Positions 29,801 to 38,299 of a stretch of 64,000 nucleotides of DNA are shown in pieces. Every line of letters begins with the position of its first letter. The stretch's first letter is position 1. The DNA is taken from NCBI RefSeq assembly GCF_003024235.1, contig NZ_KZ679085.1, positions 1 through 64,000 of the forward strand. Direction: 5' to 3'. The stretch is from Arenimonas caeni. GTDB taxonomy: Bacteria; Pseudomonadota; Gammaproteobacteria; Xanthomonadales; Xanthomonadaceae. A program made the translations under genes and the position numbers. A model generated the notes under the pieces. It did no database searches. It was not told the DNA's origin and was given only the letters and a program-made list of their open reading frames with translations.

Positions 29801-32800
29801 CCATCGCCGAGCTCAGCCTGCGCCGCCCGGTGACGGCGATCATGTTCTTCGTGTCCATGGTCGTCATCGGCCTGATCGCCGCCTTCCGCCTGCCGCTCGA
29901 GCAGTTCCCGGACCTCAACGCGCCGTTCATCGCGGTCGAGCTGCCGTACCCCGGCTCGACCCCGGAGGAGGTCGAGCGCGGCCTGGTGCGGCCGGTGGAG
30001 GAGGCGCTGTCGACCCTGCAGGGCATCAAGAACATCAATTCGATGAGCCGCGCCGACGGCGGCAGCGTCTGGATCGAGTTCACCGACTGGGACCGCGACG
30101 TCGAGGTGCTGGCCTCCGAGGCGCGCGAGCGCATCGACGCCATCCGCGACGAGCTTCCGGACGACTTCCAGCGCTACCAGGTGATGAAGTTCTCCACCAG
30201 CGACGAGCCGATCCTGCGCGTGCGCCTGGCCAGCGAGCGCGACCTGACCGGCGACTACGACCTGATCGACACCCGCATCAAGCGACGGCTCGAGCGCCTG
30301 CCGGGCGTGGCGCGCGTGGAGATTTCCGGCGCCAACCCCAACGAGGTCGAGATCGCCATCGACCCCGAACGCCTGGCCGCGCACGGGCTGAGCCTCAACG
30401 AGCTGGCCGCCACCCTGCAGCAGGTCAACTTCTCGGTCTCGGCCGGCACCATCGAGGACGGCGACCGTCGCCTGCGCGTGCAGCCGGTGGGCGAACTTCG
30501 CGACATCCAGGAGCTGCGCGACCTGGTGGTCGGCGGCAGCGGCCTGCGCCTGTCCGACATCGCCGAGGTGCGGCTCAAGCCGCAGCGCATGAACTACGGC
30601 CGCCGGCTCGAGGGCCGGCCGGCGGTGGGCATCGACGTGTACAAGGAGCGCAACGCCAACCTGGTGGAAGTGGCGCGCAACACCCTGGCCGAGATCGAGC
30701 GCATGGGCGACGACCCCGACCTGCGCGGCGTGCGCATGATCCTGATCGAGGACCAGGGCGACAACGTCACCAGCTCGCTGCTCGAGCTCACCGAGGCCGG
30801 CATCATCGGCCTGGTGCTGTCGGTGGCGGTGCTGTTCTTCTTCCTGCGCCACTGGCCGTCCACCCTGATGGTGAGCCTGGCGATCCCGATCTGCTTCATC
30901 ATGACCCTGGGCCTGATGCACTTCCTGGGCGTGACGCTCAACGTGCTGACCATGATGGGCCTGCTGCTGGCGGTGGGCATGCTGGTGGACAACGCCGTGG
31001 TGGTGGTCGAGAGCATCTACCAGGAGCGCGAGAAGCACCCCGGTAACCCGCGCTGGGCCTCGATCATCGGCACCCGGCACGTGGCGATCGCGCTCTCGGC
31101 GGGCACGCTTTGCCACTGCATCGTGTTCGTGCCCAACCTGTTCGGCGAGACCAACCAGATCTCGATCTTCATGGTGCAGATCGCGGTGACGATCACGGTC
31201 TCGCTGCTGGCCTCGTGGCTGGTGGCCATCAGCCTGATCCCCATGCTCTCGGCGCGCATGAAGACCCCGCCGGCGGCCACGGCCCGCACCGGCGTGATCG
31301 CCCGCATGCAGGACGGCTACGCCCGCTTCCTGGAGTGGACGCTGCGGCACCGATGGACCAGCGTCGGCGGCATCCTGCTGATCGTCGCGGTCAGTGTCGT
31401 GCCCATGACCCAGACCAAGACCGACTTCTTCTACCAGGAGCCGGGCCGCGAGCTGGACATGTTCTACCGCTGGAACGGTGCCTATTCGCTCGAGCAGGTC
31501 TCGGAGGAAGTGGCCAGGGTCGAGCGCTACCTGGACCAGAACCGCGAGGAGCTGCAGATCGAGCAGATCTATTCCTGGTTCAGCGAGCAGGGCTGGGCCG
31601 GCACCAAGGTGACGCTGCGCAGCGATGGCGGCGGGCTGCGCGATCCGCTGGAGGTGATGGAACAGATCCGCCGCGACATGCCCAAGTCGGCGCGCGCCAG
31701 CATCGGCTTCGAGCAGGGCGGTGGCCAGGGCGGGCAGGGCGGTGCCGAGAAGGTGCAGGTGTCGCTGATCGGCGACTCGTCCGAGCAGCTCAAGCTCCTG
31801 GCCGAATCCCTGGTCCCGCAGCTGGCGACCAAGCGCGAGGCCCTGCGCGACGTGCGCGTGGACACGGGCGACGAGAACGTCGAGCTGGCCGTCCGGGTCG
31901 ACCGCGAGAAGGCGCTGACCTACGGCTTCAGCGCCGAGGAAGTGGCGCGTTACGTGGGCACGGCCCTGCGCGGCACGCCGCTGCGCGAGTTCCGCCGCGG
32001 CGAGACCGAGGTGCCGGTGTGGGTACGTTTCGACGGTGCCGAGCAGTTCGGCGTCGAGGACCTGGCCGGCTTCACGCTGCGTACGCCCAACGGCACGGCG
32101 ATCCCGCTGATGGCCCTGGTCACGGTCGACACACAGTCGTCGGCGACCCAGGTGTTCCGCCAGAACCGCCGCACGACCCTCAACATCGAGGCCAACCTGG
32201 CCGAAGGCGCCACCGCCCCCGATGCCCGCAAGGCGATGGAGGACGTACTGTCTGTGGCGCAGTTCCCGGCCGGCTACACCTGGAGCTTCGACGGCGTGTT
32301 CCGCCGCAACGACGAGGCCGGCGCGCAGATGGCCTTCAACACGATCATCGCGCTGCTGATGATCTACGTGGTGATGGCGGCGGTGTTCGAGTCGCTGCTG
32401 TTCCCGGCGGCGATCATGAGCTCGATCGTGTTCTCGATCTTCGGGGTGTTCTGGCTGTTCTGGATCACCGGCACGGTGTTCACGATCATGGCCTCGATCG
32501 GCATCCTGGTGCTGATGGGCGTGGTGGTGAACAACGGCATCGTGATGGTTGAGCACATCAACACGCTCAGGCGCCAGGGCCTGGACCGGACCGCGGCGCT
32601 GGTGCAGGGCAGTCGCGACCGCCTGCGGCCGATCCTGATGACCATGGGCACGGCGATCCTGGGCATGGTGCCGATCGCGCTGAGCACGACGCAGATGGCC
32701 GGCAGCGGCCCGCCGTACTACCCGATGGCCCGCGCCATCGCCGGCGGCCTGGCCTTCTCGACCCTGGTCAGCCTGCTGTTCCTGCCGACGATCTACGCGA

Positions 32801-32886
32801 TCCTCGACGACATGGCTTCCGCCGTCTCGGCCCGCATCGCGCGGGCCCGCGCCAAGGCCCCCCTCGGCGTTGCCGCCGGCCTCTGA
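29797..32886 (+). CDS. RND efflux permease with altered proton-relay residues
   Basis: A 1029-residue RND permease of normal HAE1 length and clear twelve-helix pattern (opening LSLRRPVTAIMFFVSMVVIGLIAAF). At the relay sites it differs from its partner: Asp398-Asn399 (GMLVDNAVVVVE) where AcrB has Asp-Asp, and Asn912 (GVVVNNGIVMVE) where AcrB has Lys940; DRLRPILMT keeps the Arg. That suggests it does not use the AcrB proton cycle alone and may need the first permease, as in MdtBC-like hetero-trimers. Its start overlaps the first permease's stop. Substrate unknown. Confidence 0.92.
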   Translation: MTIAELSLRRPVTAIMFFVSMVVIGLIAAFRLPLEQFPDLNAPFIAVELPYPGSTPEEVERGLVRPVEEALSTLQGIKNINSMSRADGGSVWIEFTDWDRDVEVLASEARERIDAIRDELPDDFQRYQVMKFSTSDEPILRVRLASERDLTGDYDLIDTRIKRRLERLPGVARVEISGANPNEVEIAIDPERLAAHGLSLNELAATLQQVNFSVSAGTIEDGDRRLRVQPVGELRDIQELRDLVVGGSGLRLSDIAEVRLKPQRMNYGRRLEGRPAVGIDVYKERNANLVEVARNTLAEIERMGDDPDLRGVRMILIEDQGDNVTSSLLELTEAGIIGLVLSVAVLFFFLRHWPSTLMVSLAIPICFIMTLGLMHFLGVTLNVLTMMGLLLAVGMLVDNAVVVVESIYQEREKHPGNPRWASIIGTRHVAIALSAGTLCHCIVFVPNLFGETNQISIFMVQIAVTITVSLLASWLVAISLIPMLSARMKTPPAATARTGVIARMQDGYARFLEWTLRHRWTSVGGILLIVAVSVVPMTQTKTDFFYQEPGRELDMFYRWNGAYSLEQVSEEVARVERYLDQNREELQIEQIYSWFSEQGWAGTKVTLRSDGGGLRDPLEVMEQIRRDMPKSARASIGFEQGGGQGGQGGAEKVQVSLIGDSSEQLKLLAESLVPQLATKREALRDVRVDTGDENVELAVRVDREKALTYGFSAEEVARYVGTALRGTPLREFRRGETEVPVWVRFDGAEQFGVEDLAGFTLRTPNGTAIPLMALVTVDTQSSATQVFRQNRRTTLNIEANLAEGATAPDARKAMEDVLSVAQFPAGYTWSFDGVFRRNDEAGAQMAFNTIIALLMIYVVMAAVFESLLFPAAIMSSIVFSIFGVFWLFWITGTVFTIMASIGILVLMGVVVNNGIVMVEHINTLRRQGLDRTAALVQGSRDRLRPILMTMGTAILGMVPIALSTTQMAGSGPPYYPMARAIAGGLAFSTLVSLLFLPTIYAILDDMASAVSARIARARAKAPLGVAAGL

Positions 32887-32928
32887 CCCCACCGCCGCCG
32901 CGCCCCCGCGCGGCGGCCCGCTTTCCCC

Positions 32929-33369
32929 GTAGGAGCGCCTTCAGGCGCGAATCTTTTATTGTTCCGGCTTGGGCGACTCGCCACTTTCGCGGGTGGAGGC
33001 GGCGTGCATTCGCCCCGGCCGACACGCCGTGAACCCATTCATGGGGTCTCCTCGTCGACATCCATGTCTCCGAGGGTCGGCCGGGGCGAATGCACGCCAC
33101 CTCCTCGATGGAGCATCGAGGCCGAAGGGCAAGCAGCCATGTCGCATCCCTGGAGGCCGCCCGCGACAATCGGAGCGACGGCGTGCACGCGTACGACTCG
33201 ACGGAGTGGAGGACAGGATGTCCGTAACGCCCGGCCGTAAGCTGGTCATGGATGATGCTTGCGCGCGGCCGGACGGCGGGTCTTACGCGTGCGCGGCGGC
33301 GCCACTCGGCCCAGTGTCCGGCCGGAAGGGGCACCAGCGAAAAAGATTCGCGCCTGAAGGCGCTCCTAC
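32929..33369. repeat. 441-bp gene-free element framed by perfect 29-bp inverted repeats
   Basis: The outer arms (32929-32957 and 33341-33369) are perfect 29-bp inverted copies containing the REP unit GTAGGAGCGCCTTCAGGCGC. Nested inside is a second inverted repeat of 29 bp with one mismatch (32995-33023 and 33076-33104, core GCGTGCATTCGCCCCGGC). A hairpin with 8-bp arms (CCTCGATG, 33103-33121) and smaller ones follow. No recognisable gene lies on either strand of the 513-bp gap. It looks like a composite REP/MITE-type element moved in trans, or DNA encoding a structured RNA; it also lies between two convergent transcripts. Confidence 0.75.
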
Positions 33370-33399
33370 AGGGGAACGAGTGGGGAGCGGGAGTGGGGG

Positions 33400-34614
33400 T
33401 CAGGCGAGCTGGGTGATGAGGTTGGCGCCGCCGACCCAGACCGCAATGGCGGTGCCGAGGCTGGTGAGGAAGAAATTGACCAGCACGCGGGCCACGCGGT
33501 TCTTCCACCAGCCGCTGACGTGGCCCGTGTCGTCGCGCAGGCGCAGGAAGTCGGCGTAGGTGGGTTTGCGCACCCAGGCCTCGACCGCGGCGCTCACCGT
33601 GCCCGAGGCCAGGGCCGGGTGCAGCGGCGTGAGCGGCGAGGAGATCGCCGCCGCCAGGATGCTCAGCGGATGGCCGCCGGCGGCCAGGCAGCCGAGTGCG
33701 CCGCCGATGGCCGTGATCGCCGCCCACTGCAGCAGCAGCTCGCCGCCGAAGGCCACGCCGCCCTGGGCCCAGCCAAAGGCGAAACCACCGAGCAGGAACA
33801 CCGCCACGAAGATCGTGAACCACGGGATGTTGCTCTTGCGTGGCAGCGTGTCGAGTTCGGCGAGCGCCGACACCGGCTCGTCGTGGTCGCCACGCAGGTG
33901 TTCCGACAGGCCCTTGAGGTGCCCGGCGCCGACCACCGCCAGCACCTCGCGGCCACCGGCGGCGCCAGCCTGGCGCAGACGCGCGGCCATGTAGCGGTCG
34001 CGTTCGGCGATCACCGCCTTGTACAGCGGCGGGCTGCCCTGGGCGAACTCGCCGAAGCTCGATTCGAGCACGTCGCCCTGCTTGAGCTTCTCGATCTCGC
34101 CCGCCTCGACCTCCTCGTCGGCGAGCAGGCTGGCGCCCAGCCCGGCGATGAGCTTGGTGCGGCCCCAGAAGCCGAGGCCACCGAAGGCCCGGCGCAGCGT
34201 GGTGCCGACGTCGCGGTCGATCAGCTCCAGGCGCAGGCCGCGCTCGGTCGCGCCCAGCGCGGCGGCCTTGAGCTCGGCGCCGGGTTCGACCTTGAGCTGC
34301 TCGGCCAGGCGCCGCTGGTAGGCGGCCAGGGCCAGGTTGGCCGCGACCAGGCCGGTCTTGCCCTCGCGCAGGATCTGGAACAGGTCCAGGCGCGAGAGTG
34401 CGTCGGGTTGGGTCAGGGCGACGTGGCGCTGGGCGTCGAGCTCGACCGCGATGGTGTCGTAGCGGCCGCTGGCCAGTTCGGCGTTCACCGCGTCCACGCT
34501 GGCCTGGGACACATGCGCGGTGCCCAGCAGGGTGTAGCGCACGCCCTCGCGTTCGACGATGGCGTGAGGCTGGTCGTGCAGGCCGCCCGGGGTGGCGCCT
34601 TCTGGAATGTTCAA
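33400..34614 (-). CDS. TraB/PrgY-family membrane protein
   Basis: A 404-residue protein. The N-terminal TraB domain (about 18-255) has the signature GTAHVSQASV (His34), an ELD motif (TIAVELDAQRH) and VGAGHLKGL. Residues about 265-404 hold several membrane helices, as in PrgY-like members rather than soluble GumN/TIKI proteins. Some relatives act as metalloproteases or pheromone shutdown factors. The start is TTG at 34612-34614, overlapping the aguB stop (TTGA), so it is the last gene of the agmatine operon. A link to polyamine metabolism is suggested only by context. Confidence 0.82.
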   Translation of the reverse strand: MNIPEGATPGGLHDQPHAIVEREGVRYTLLGTAHVSQASVDAVNAELASGRYDTIAVELDAQRHVALTQPDALSRLDLFQILREGKTGLVAANLALAAYQRRLAEQLKVEPGAELKAAALGATERGLRLELIDRDVGTTLRRAFGGLGFWGRTKLIAGLGASLLADEEVEAGEIEKLKQGDVLESSFGEFAQGSPPLYKAVIAERDRYMAARLRQAGAAGGREVLAVVGAGHLKGLSEHLRGDHDEPVSALAELDTLPRKSNIPWFTIFVAVFLLGGFAFGWAQGGVAFGGELLLQWAAITAIGGALGCLAAGGHPLSILAAAISSPLTPLHPALASGTVSAAVEAWVRKPTYADFLRLRDDTGHVSGWWKNRVARVLVNFFLTSLGTAIAVWVGGANLITQLA

Positions 34615-35498
34615 TCGCGGTACCGCTTCAGGAGGTCGGCGTAGGCGTCGATGCGACGGTCGCGGAGGAAGGGCCAGATCCGCCGCACCTGCTCGCTGCG
34701 GGCCAGGTCGACGTCGGCCAGCAGTACTTCGGCGGTCTCGGTGCCGGCTTCGGCGATGAACTCGCCCTGCGGCCCGAGCACGTGGCTGGTGCCCCAGAAC
34801 TGGATGCCCGAGGCGCCGAGCGGCGAAGGCTCGTGGCCGATGCGGTTGCAGCTGAGCACCGGCAGGCCGTTGGCCACGGCGTGGCCGCGGTGGCTGAGCA
34901 CCCAGGCGCCGCGCTGGCGGTCCTTCTCGTCCTGGCCATCATCCGGATCCCAGCCGATGGCGGTGGGGTAGAGCAGCAGCTCGGCGCCGGCCAGCGCCAT
35001 CAGGCGCGCCGCCTCCGGATACCACTGGTCCCAGCACACCAGCACGCCCAGCCGGCCGACCGAGGTGTCGATCGGCTCGAAGCCCAGGTCGCCGGGCGTG
35101 AAGTAGAACTTCTCGTAGAAGCCCGGGTCGTCGGGGATGTGCATCTTGCGGTACTTGCCGGCGATCGAGCCGTCGGCTTCGAACACCACCGCGGTGTTGT
35201 GGTACAGGCCGGCGGCGCGGCGTTCGAACAGCGAGGACACCAGCACCACGCCGTGCCGGCGGGCGAGGGCGCCCAGGCGCTCGGTGCTCGGCCCGGGGAT
35301 GGGCTCGGCGCGGTCGAACTCGTGGGTGGACTCGTGCTGGCAGAAGTAGGCACCGTTGTGCAGTTCCTGCAGCAGCACCAGCTTCGCGCCGGCGGCCGCG
35401 GCTTCGGCCACGCGCAGTTCGATGTTGGCCAGGTTGGCCTCGGTGTCGCCGTGGTCGCGGTCCTGGACCAAGGCGACGCGCAGGGTCTTGTTGTTCAT
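34611..35498 (-). CDS. aguB: N-carbamoylputrescine amidase
   Basis: A 295-residue nitrilase-superfamily enzyme that splits N-carbamoylputrescine into putrescine, CO2 and ammonia. The catalytic triad is visible: Glu45 (LLQELHNGAYF), Lys118 (KYRKMHIPDDPGF) and Cys155 (GVLVCWDQWYPEAARL). The length and the FYFTPGDLGF segment match AguB rather than other nitrilases. The start ATG overlaps the aguA stop, so the enzymes of successive steps are made together. Confidence 0.95.
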   Translation of the reverse strand: MNNKTLRVALVQDRDHGDTEANLANIELRVAEAAAAGAKLVLLQELHNGAYFCQHESTHEFDRAEPIPGPSTERLGALARRHGVVLVSSLFERRAAGLYHNTAVVFEADGSIAGKYRKMHIPDDPGFYEKFYFTPGDLGFEPIDTSVGRLGVLVCWDQWYPEAARLMALAGAELLLYPTAIGWDPDDGQDEKDRQRGAWVLSHRGHAVANGLPVLSCNRIGHEPSPLGASGIQFWGTSHVLGPQGEFIAEAGTETAEVLLADVDLARSEQVRRIWPFLRDRRIDAYADLLKRYRD

Positions 35499-36526
35499 GC
35501 CAGCAGGCCTTCGGGAAGTTGCATGGTGACGCAGTGCAGGCTGCCGTTCTGCCAGATCAGCGGGCGGCAGTTCACGGGCACGATCTCGCGGCCCGGGAAG
35601 GCGGCCGCCAGCACCTCGGCGGCGCGGCCGTCGGCCGGGTCGCCGTAGGCGGGCATCAGCACGGCGCCGTTGATGACCAGGAAGTTGGCGTAGGAGGCGG
35701 CCAGGCGCCGGCCTCCGTCGAGCACCGGGCGCGCCCAGGGCAGCGGGAACAGGCGGTAGGGGCGGCCGTCGGTGGTGCGCAGGGCGGCGATCTCGCCGGC
35801 CATCGCGGTCAGCTCGTGGTAGTGGCTGTCGCCCGGGTCGTCGCAGGCCTGGAAGACGATGGCGTCGCCGGGCGCGAAGCGGGCCAGGGTGTCGATGTGG
35901 GCGTCGGTGTCGTCGCCCTCGAGGTAGCCGTGTTCGAGCCAGAGCGTGCGCGACTGCACCAGTTCGCGCTCGAGCAGGCCGGTGATCTCCGCGCGCGGGC
36001 GGTCCGGGTGGCGCTCGTGCAGGCAGCGCCAGGTGCTGAGCAGGGTGCCGGCGCCGTCGGTCTCGATGCCGCCGCCCTCGAGCGCGAAATCGACGCGGCG
36101 GTGGCTGGCGCCCCGGAACAGGCCGGCGGCGTGCAGCTTGCCGACCACCTGGTCGTCCAGGCCGGCCTCGAACTTGCCGCCCCAGGCGGTGAAGTGGAAG
36201 TCGAGCAGCCGGAAACCTTCGCCCTCGCGCAGCGTGATCGGGCCCGAGTCACGCAGCCAGGTGTCGTCGTACTCAATCTCGATGAACCGCACCCGGTCCG
36301 GGTCTACGCCGGCCGAGGCCAGCCGGGCGGCGGCGCGCTCGCGCAGGGCCGGCCCGGCCACGCAGACCAGGGCGGGCTGGAAGCGGGTGATGGCCGAGAC
36401 CAGGGCCACATAGGTCTGCTCGACCTGGGCCAGGCGGTCGGCCCAGTCGGTGCCTTCGTGCGGCCAAGCGAGCAGGACGGCGGACTGGGGCTCCCATTCC
36501 GCCGGGAAGCGAAGATTGTCGTGCAT
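35495..36526 (-). CDS. aguA: Agmatine deiminase
   Basis: A 343-residue guanidino-modifying enzyme (PF04371) that hydrolyses agmatine to N-carbamoylputrescine. Key blocks: MPAEWEPQSAVLLAWPH-like opening, DDTWLRDSGPI, the EGGGIETDG block with its acidic residues, HGYLEGDDTDAHIDTLARF, and the active cysteine Cys332 in NGSLHCVTMQLP. First gene of the aguA-aguB-TraB run. It gives a route to putrescine from arginine through agmatine; arginine decarboxylase is not in the window. Confidence 0.95.
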   Translation of the reverse strand: MHDNLRFPAEWEPQSAVLLAWPHEGTDWADRLAQVEQTYVALVSAITRFQPALVCVAGPALRERAAARLASAGVDPDRVRFIEIEYDDTWLRDSGPITLREGEGFRLLDFHFTAWGGKFEAGLDDQVVGKLHAAGLFRGASHRRVDFALEGGGIETDGAGTLLSTWRCLHERHPDRPRAEITGLLERELVQSRTLWLEHGYLEGDDTDAHIDTLARFAPGDAIVFQACDDPGDSHYHELTAMAGEIAALRTTDGRPYRLFPLPWARPVLDGGRRLAASYANFLVINGAVLMPAYGDPADGRAAEVLAAAFPGREIVPVNCRPLIWQNGSLHCVTMQLPEGLLA

Positions 36527-36532
36527 CAGGCT

Positions 36533-36871
36533 TTACTGGACGGGCTTGGGGCCGATCTCGTTCGGGCTGGCCTTGGCGGCCACCGCGTCGACGACATGGC
36601 TGTGCTCGAAATACACCGAGAAGCCGGCGTAGTCCCAGCGGGTGATCGGCGGGTTGTGCTGGCGGTCGCCCGGGCCGGCCACCGGCGCATGCTTGCGCTG
36701 CGGGGCGCCGAAATGCTTTTCGACCTGGGCCATGGACTGGCCACGGGCCGGCATGTCGCCCGACTCGGCGCGCACGCGCTCGACCAGCAGGGTGTCGGCG
36801 GACGCCGGGCTGGCCTGCAGCAGCAGGCCGGTGGACAGGGCCAGGGCCAGGAACAGGGGATGGGCCTTCAT
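36533..36871 (-). CDS. Secreted BamE/SmpA-like small protein
   Basis: A 112-residue protein with a signal peptide (cut after ASA, about residue 25) and a small mature domain: GQSMAQVEKHFGAP followed by PPITRWDYAGFSVYFEHSHVVDAV. This 'G-M-x-x-x-Q-V ... W-x-Y' layout is that of BamE/OmlA-fold proteins. No lipobox is present, so it should be soluble in the periplasm. The start is ATG 36869-36871, with GGAGG about 7 nt before it. It ends 6 bp before aguA and could lead its transcript. Function unknown. Confidence 0.72.
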   Translation of the reverse strand: MKAHPLFLALALSTGLLLQASPASADTLLVERVRAESGDMPARGQSMAQVEKHFGAPQRKHAPVAGPGDRQHNPPITRWDYAGFSVYFEHSHVVDAVAAKASPNEIGPKPVQ

Positions 36872-36970
36872 GGTGCACCTCCGCGGGATCGTCGGGTTGA
36901 CGGTTGGGCCGAGGATAATGGCAAAACCGCTGCCGCGGCGCCATCGCCGGCCCCCCCGGGCGGCCGGAAA

Positions 36971-36994
36971 GCAAAACGCCGGCTTTCGCCGGCG
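36971..36994 (-). terminator. Terminator after the L36 gene
   Basis: On the minus strand, a 7-bp stem CGCCGGC/GCCGGCG with GAAA loop is followed by TTTTGC. It lies about 27 bp after the L36 stop codon. Confidence 0.75.
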
Positions 36995-37021
36995 CTCAGC
37001 TTCCAACCTGGCCTGCAGCGC

Positions 37022-37147
37022 TCAGCGCTGGCGGGCCTTGAAACGCGGGTTGGACTTGCAGATCACGAAGACCTTGCCGCGGCGGCGCACGACCTTGCAG
37101 TCGCGATGGCGGGTCTTCGCCGACTTCAGGGACGAGAGCACTTTCAT
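37022..37147 (-). CDS. ykgO: 50S ribosomal protein L36, zinc-free type
   Basis: A 41-residue protein ([20 protein letters not shown] to PRFKARQR). Normal L36 binds zinc through three Cys and one His; this one has only two Cys (DCK and VICK), so it is the C-minus paralogue often induced in zinc starvation and able to replace the zinc form. A near-consensus promoter precedes it and a terminator follows. No Zur site was recognised. Confidence 0.92.
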
Positions 37148-37187
37148 GGCAGTTCCTTGGATGGGGTGGTGGCAATAAAGAAGCGGG

Positions 37188-37216
37188 ATTATAGCGGGGT
37201 CCAAAACGGCTTGCAA
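37188..37216 (-). promoter_or_regulatory. Strong sigma-70 promoter of the L36 gene
   Basis: On the minus strand, TTGCAA (37211-37216) and a perfect TATAAT (37188-37193) are separated by 17 bp, about 40 bp before the ATG. This is the best promoter match in the window. Confidence 0.8.
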
Positions 37217-37260
37217 TACAAGCCCTTGGGCAGGTGCAGCCGGGCCTCCGGGCCCGACGC

Positions 37261-37887
37261 CTACTGCCGGTAGGCCTGGACGAGGTTGTTCAGGTGCAGC
37301 CGCTCGGCGTCCCGGAGCAGGGGCGAGAGCAGCATCATCACCTGGACGATGCCGGCCCGGATGGCCTCGTGCTCGTCCCGGTCGCCCCGGACCGAGGCGT
37401 AGTTGAGCCAGAAGGTGGCCAGCACCAGGATGTTGGTGGCCGTGGCCTCGACCTCGGCGGCCGAGGCCCGCATCACGCCGGCCTGGACCAGGCCGCGCAT
37501 GCCCGAGGTGGCGTTGTCGGCGGCCCGCTTGAGGATGCGGGCGAAGCGCAGGCGCAGGCGCCGGTTGCGGCTGAGGATGTCGACCAGGTCGCGGTAGAGG
37601 AAGCGGTAGTCCCAGATCGCCTCGAACACCAGGTGCAGCTGCAGCCAGATGTCCTCCAGATCCCGCAGCCGGCCCTCGGGCGCCACCAGGGCCGTGTCCA
37701 TGCGCTCCTCGTAGCGCGCGAACAGCTGCTCGATGATGTCGTCCTTGTTGCGGAAGTGGTAGTAGAGGTTGCCCGGGCTGATCTCCAGCTCGTCGGCGAT
37801 GTGGTTGGTCGTGACGTTGGGCTCGCCCTGTTCGTTGAACATGGCGAGCGAGGCATCGAGGATGCGCTGGCGGGTTTGCCTGGCCAC
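37261..37887 (-). CDS. TetR/AcrR-family regulator of the acyl reductase locus
   Basis: A 208-residue repressor-type protein. The HTH lies at residues 5-50 ([47 protein letters not shown]), with the classical YYHF recognition-helix end. The ligand domain begins near residue 70. The start is GTG at 37885-37887, 7 bp after the ACBP stop, so it is second in a two-gene operon divergent from the fatty acyl reductase. An acyl-CoA or free fatty acid ligand is a reasonable guess from context. Confidence 0.85.
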   Translation of the reverse strand: MARQTRQRILDASLAMFNEQGEPNVTTNHIADELEISPGNLYYHFRNKDDIIEQLFARYEERMDTALVAPEGRLRDLEDIWLQLHLVFEAIWDYRFLYRDLVDILSRNRRLRLRFARILKRAADNATSGMRGLVQAGVMRASAAEVEATATNILVLATFWLNYASVRGDRDEHEAIRAGIVQVMMLLSPLLRDAERLHLNNLVQAYRQ

Positions 37888-37894
37888 CCCGGGG

Positions 37895-38152
37895 TCAGCC
37901 GCGCAGGGTTTTCACGAGGTCGACGTACTTCTTCATCGCCTGCTCGGCCGACATGCCGGCCAGTTTCTCCCAGGCCTCGTACTTGGCGGTGCCGACGAAG
38001 TCGAAGAAGCCGGGCTTGGGACCGCTGGCGTCGCCCTCGGACCCCTGCTTGTACAGGGCGTAGAGCCTGAGCATGGTGTCGTTGTCGGGCCGCTCGGCCA
38101 GGTCCATCACGTCCTTGGCGGCTTTCTGGAATTCGGCTTTCAGGTCGGCCAT
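37895..38152 (-). CDS. Acyl-CoA-binding protein
   Basis: An 85-residue four-helix ACBP (PF00887), which holds long-chain acyl-CoA esters in the cytoplasm. Signature residues are LRLYALYKQGSEGD and the KYEAWEKLAGMSAEQAMKKYVDLV end. The start at ATG 38150-38152 is chosen because GGGGG lies about 9 nt upstream; another ATG lies three codons earlier. ACBPs are rare outside eukaryotes but occur in some proteobacteria. It lies divergent from a fatty acyl reductase, which uses such substrates. Confidence 0.92.
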   Translation of the reverse strand: MADLKAEFQKAAKDVMDLAERPDNDTMLRLYALYKQGSEGDASGPKPGFFDFVGTAKYEAWEKLAGMSAEQAMKKYVDLVKTLRG

Positions 38153-38179
38153 CGCTTGCATCCCCCGGGTCAGGCCCCG

Positions 38180-38208
38180 GTGATATCACGGCGCCCATGG
38201 TCGGTCAA
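38180..38208 (-). promoter_or_regulatory. ACBP-tetR promoter with overlapping palindromic operator
   Basis: On the minus strand, TTGACC (38203-38208) and TATCAC (38180-38185) are 17 bp apart. The -10 box lies within the perfect palindrome GTGATATCAC (38180-38189), where a repressor would block RNA polymerase. It is in the 147-bp gap between the divergent ACBP-tetR and reductase genes, so the TetR protein could control both. Confidence 0.5.
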
Positions 38209-38299
38209 CGCGGGGTTTGCCGCGCGCGATGCGCTCTGGCAATTTAGGCCGGGTATCCGGCCATCCGGCCGGGCTTCGGACACGGGCAGGGGAAAGGTC

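Noticed and set aside
26294-32892. Two very long open frames on the minus strand opposite the RND permeases (942 and 1053 codons)
   Set aside because: The products are rich in His, Gln, Asp, Arg and Leu with no family features, as expected for antisense frames of GC-rich genes. The plus-strand permeases explain the sequence fully.
32768-33823. A 351-codon minus-strand frame crossing the inverted-repeat element
   Set aside because: It reads through REP arms and into the TraB gene in another frame. Its product is Arg/Gly/Pro-rich with no recognisable domain.
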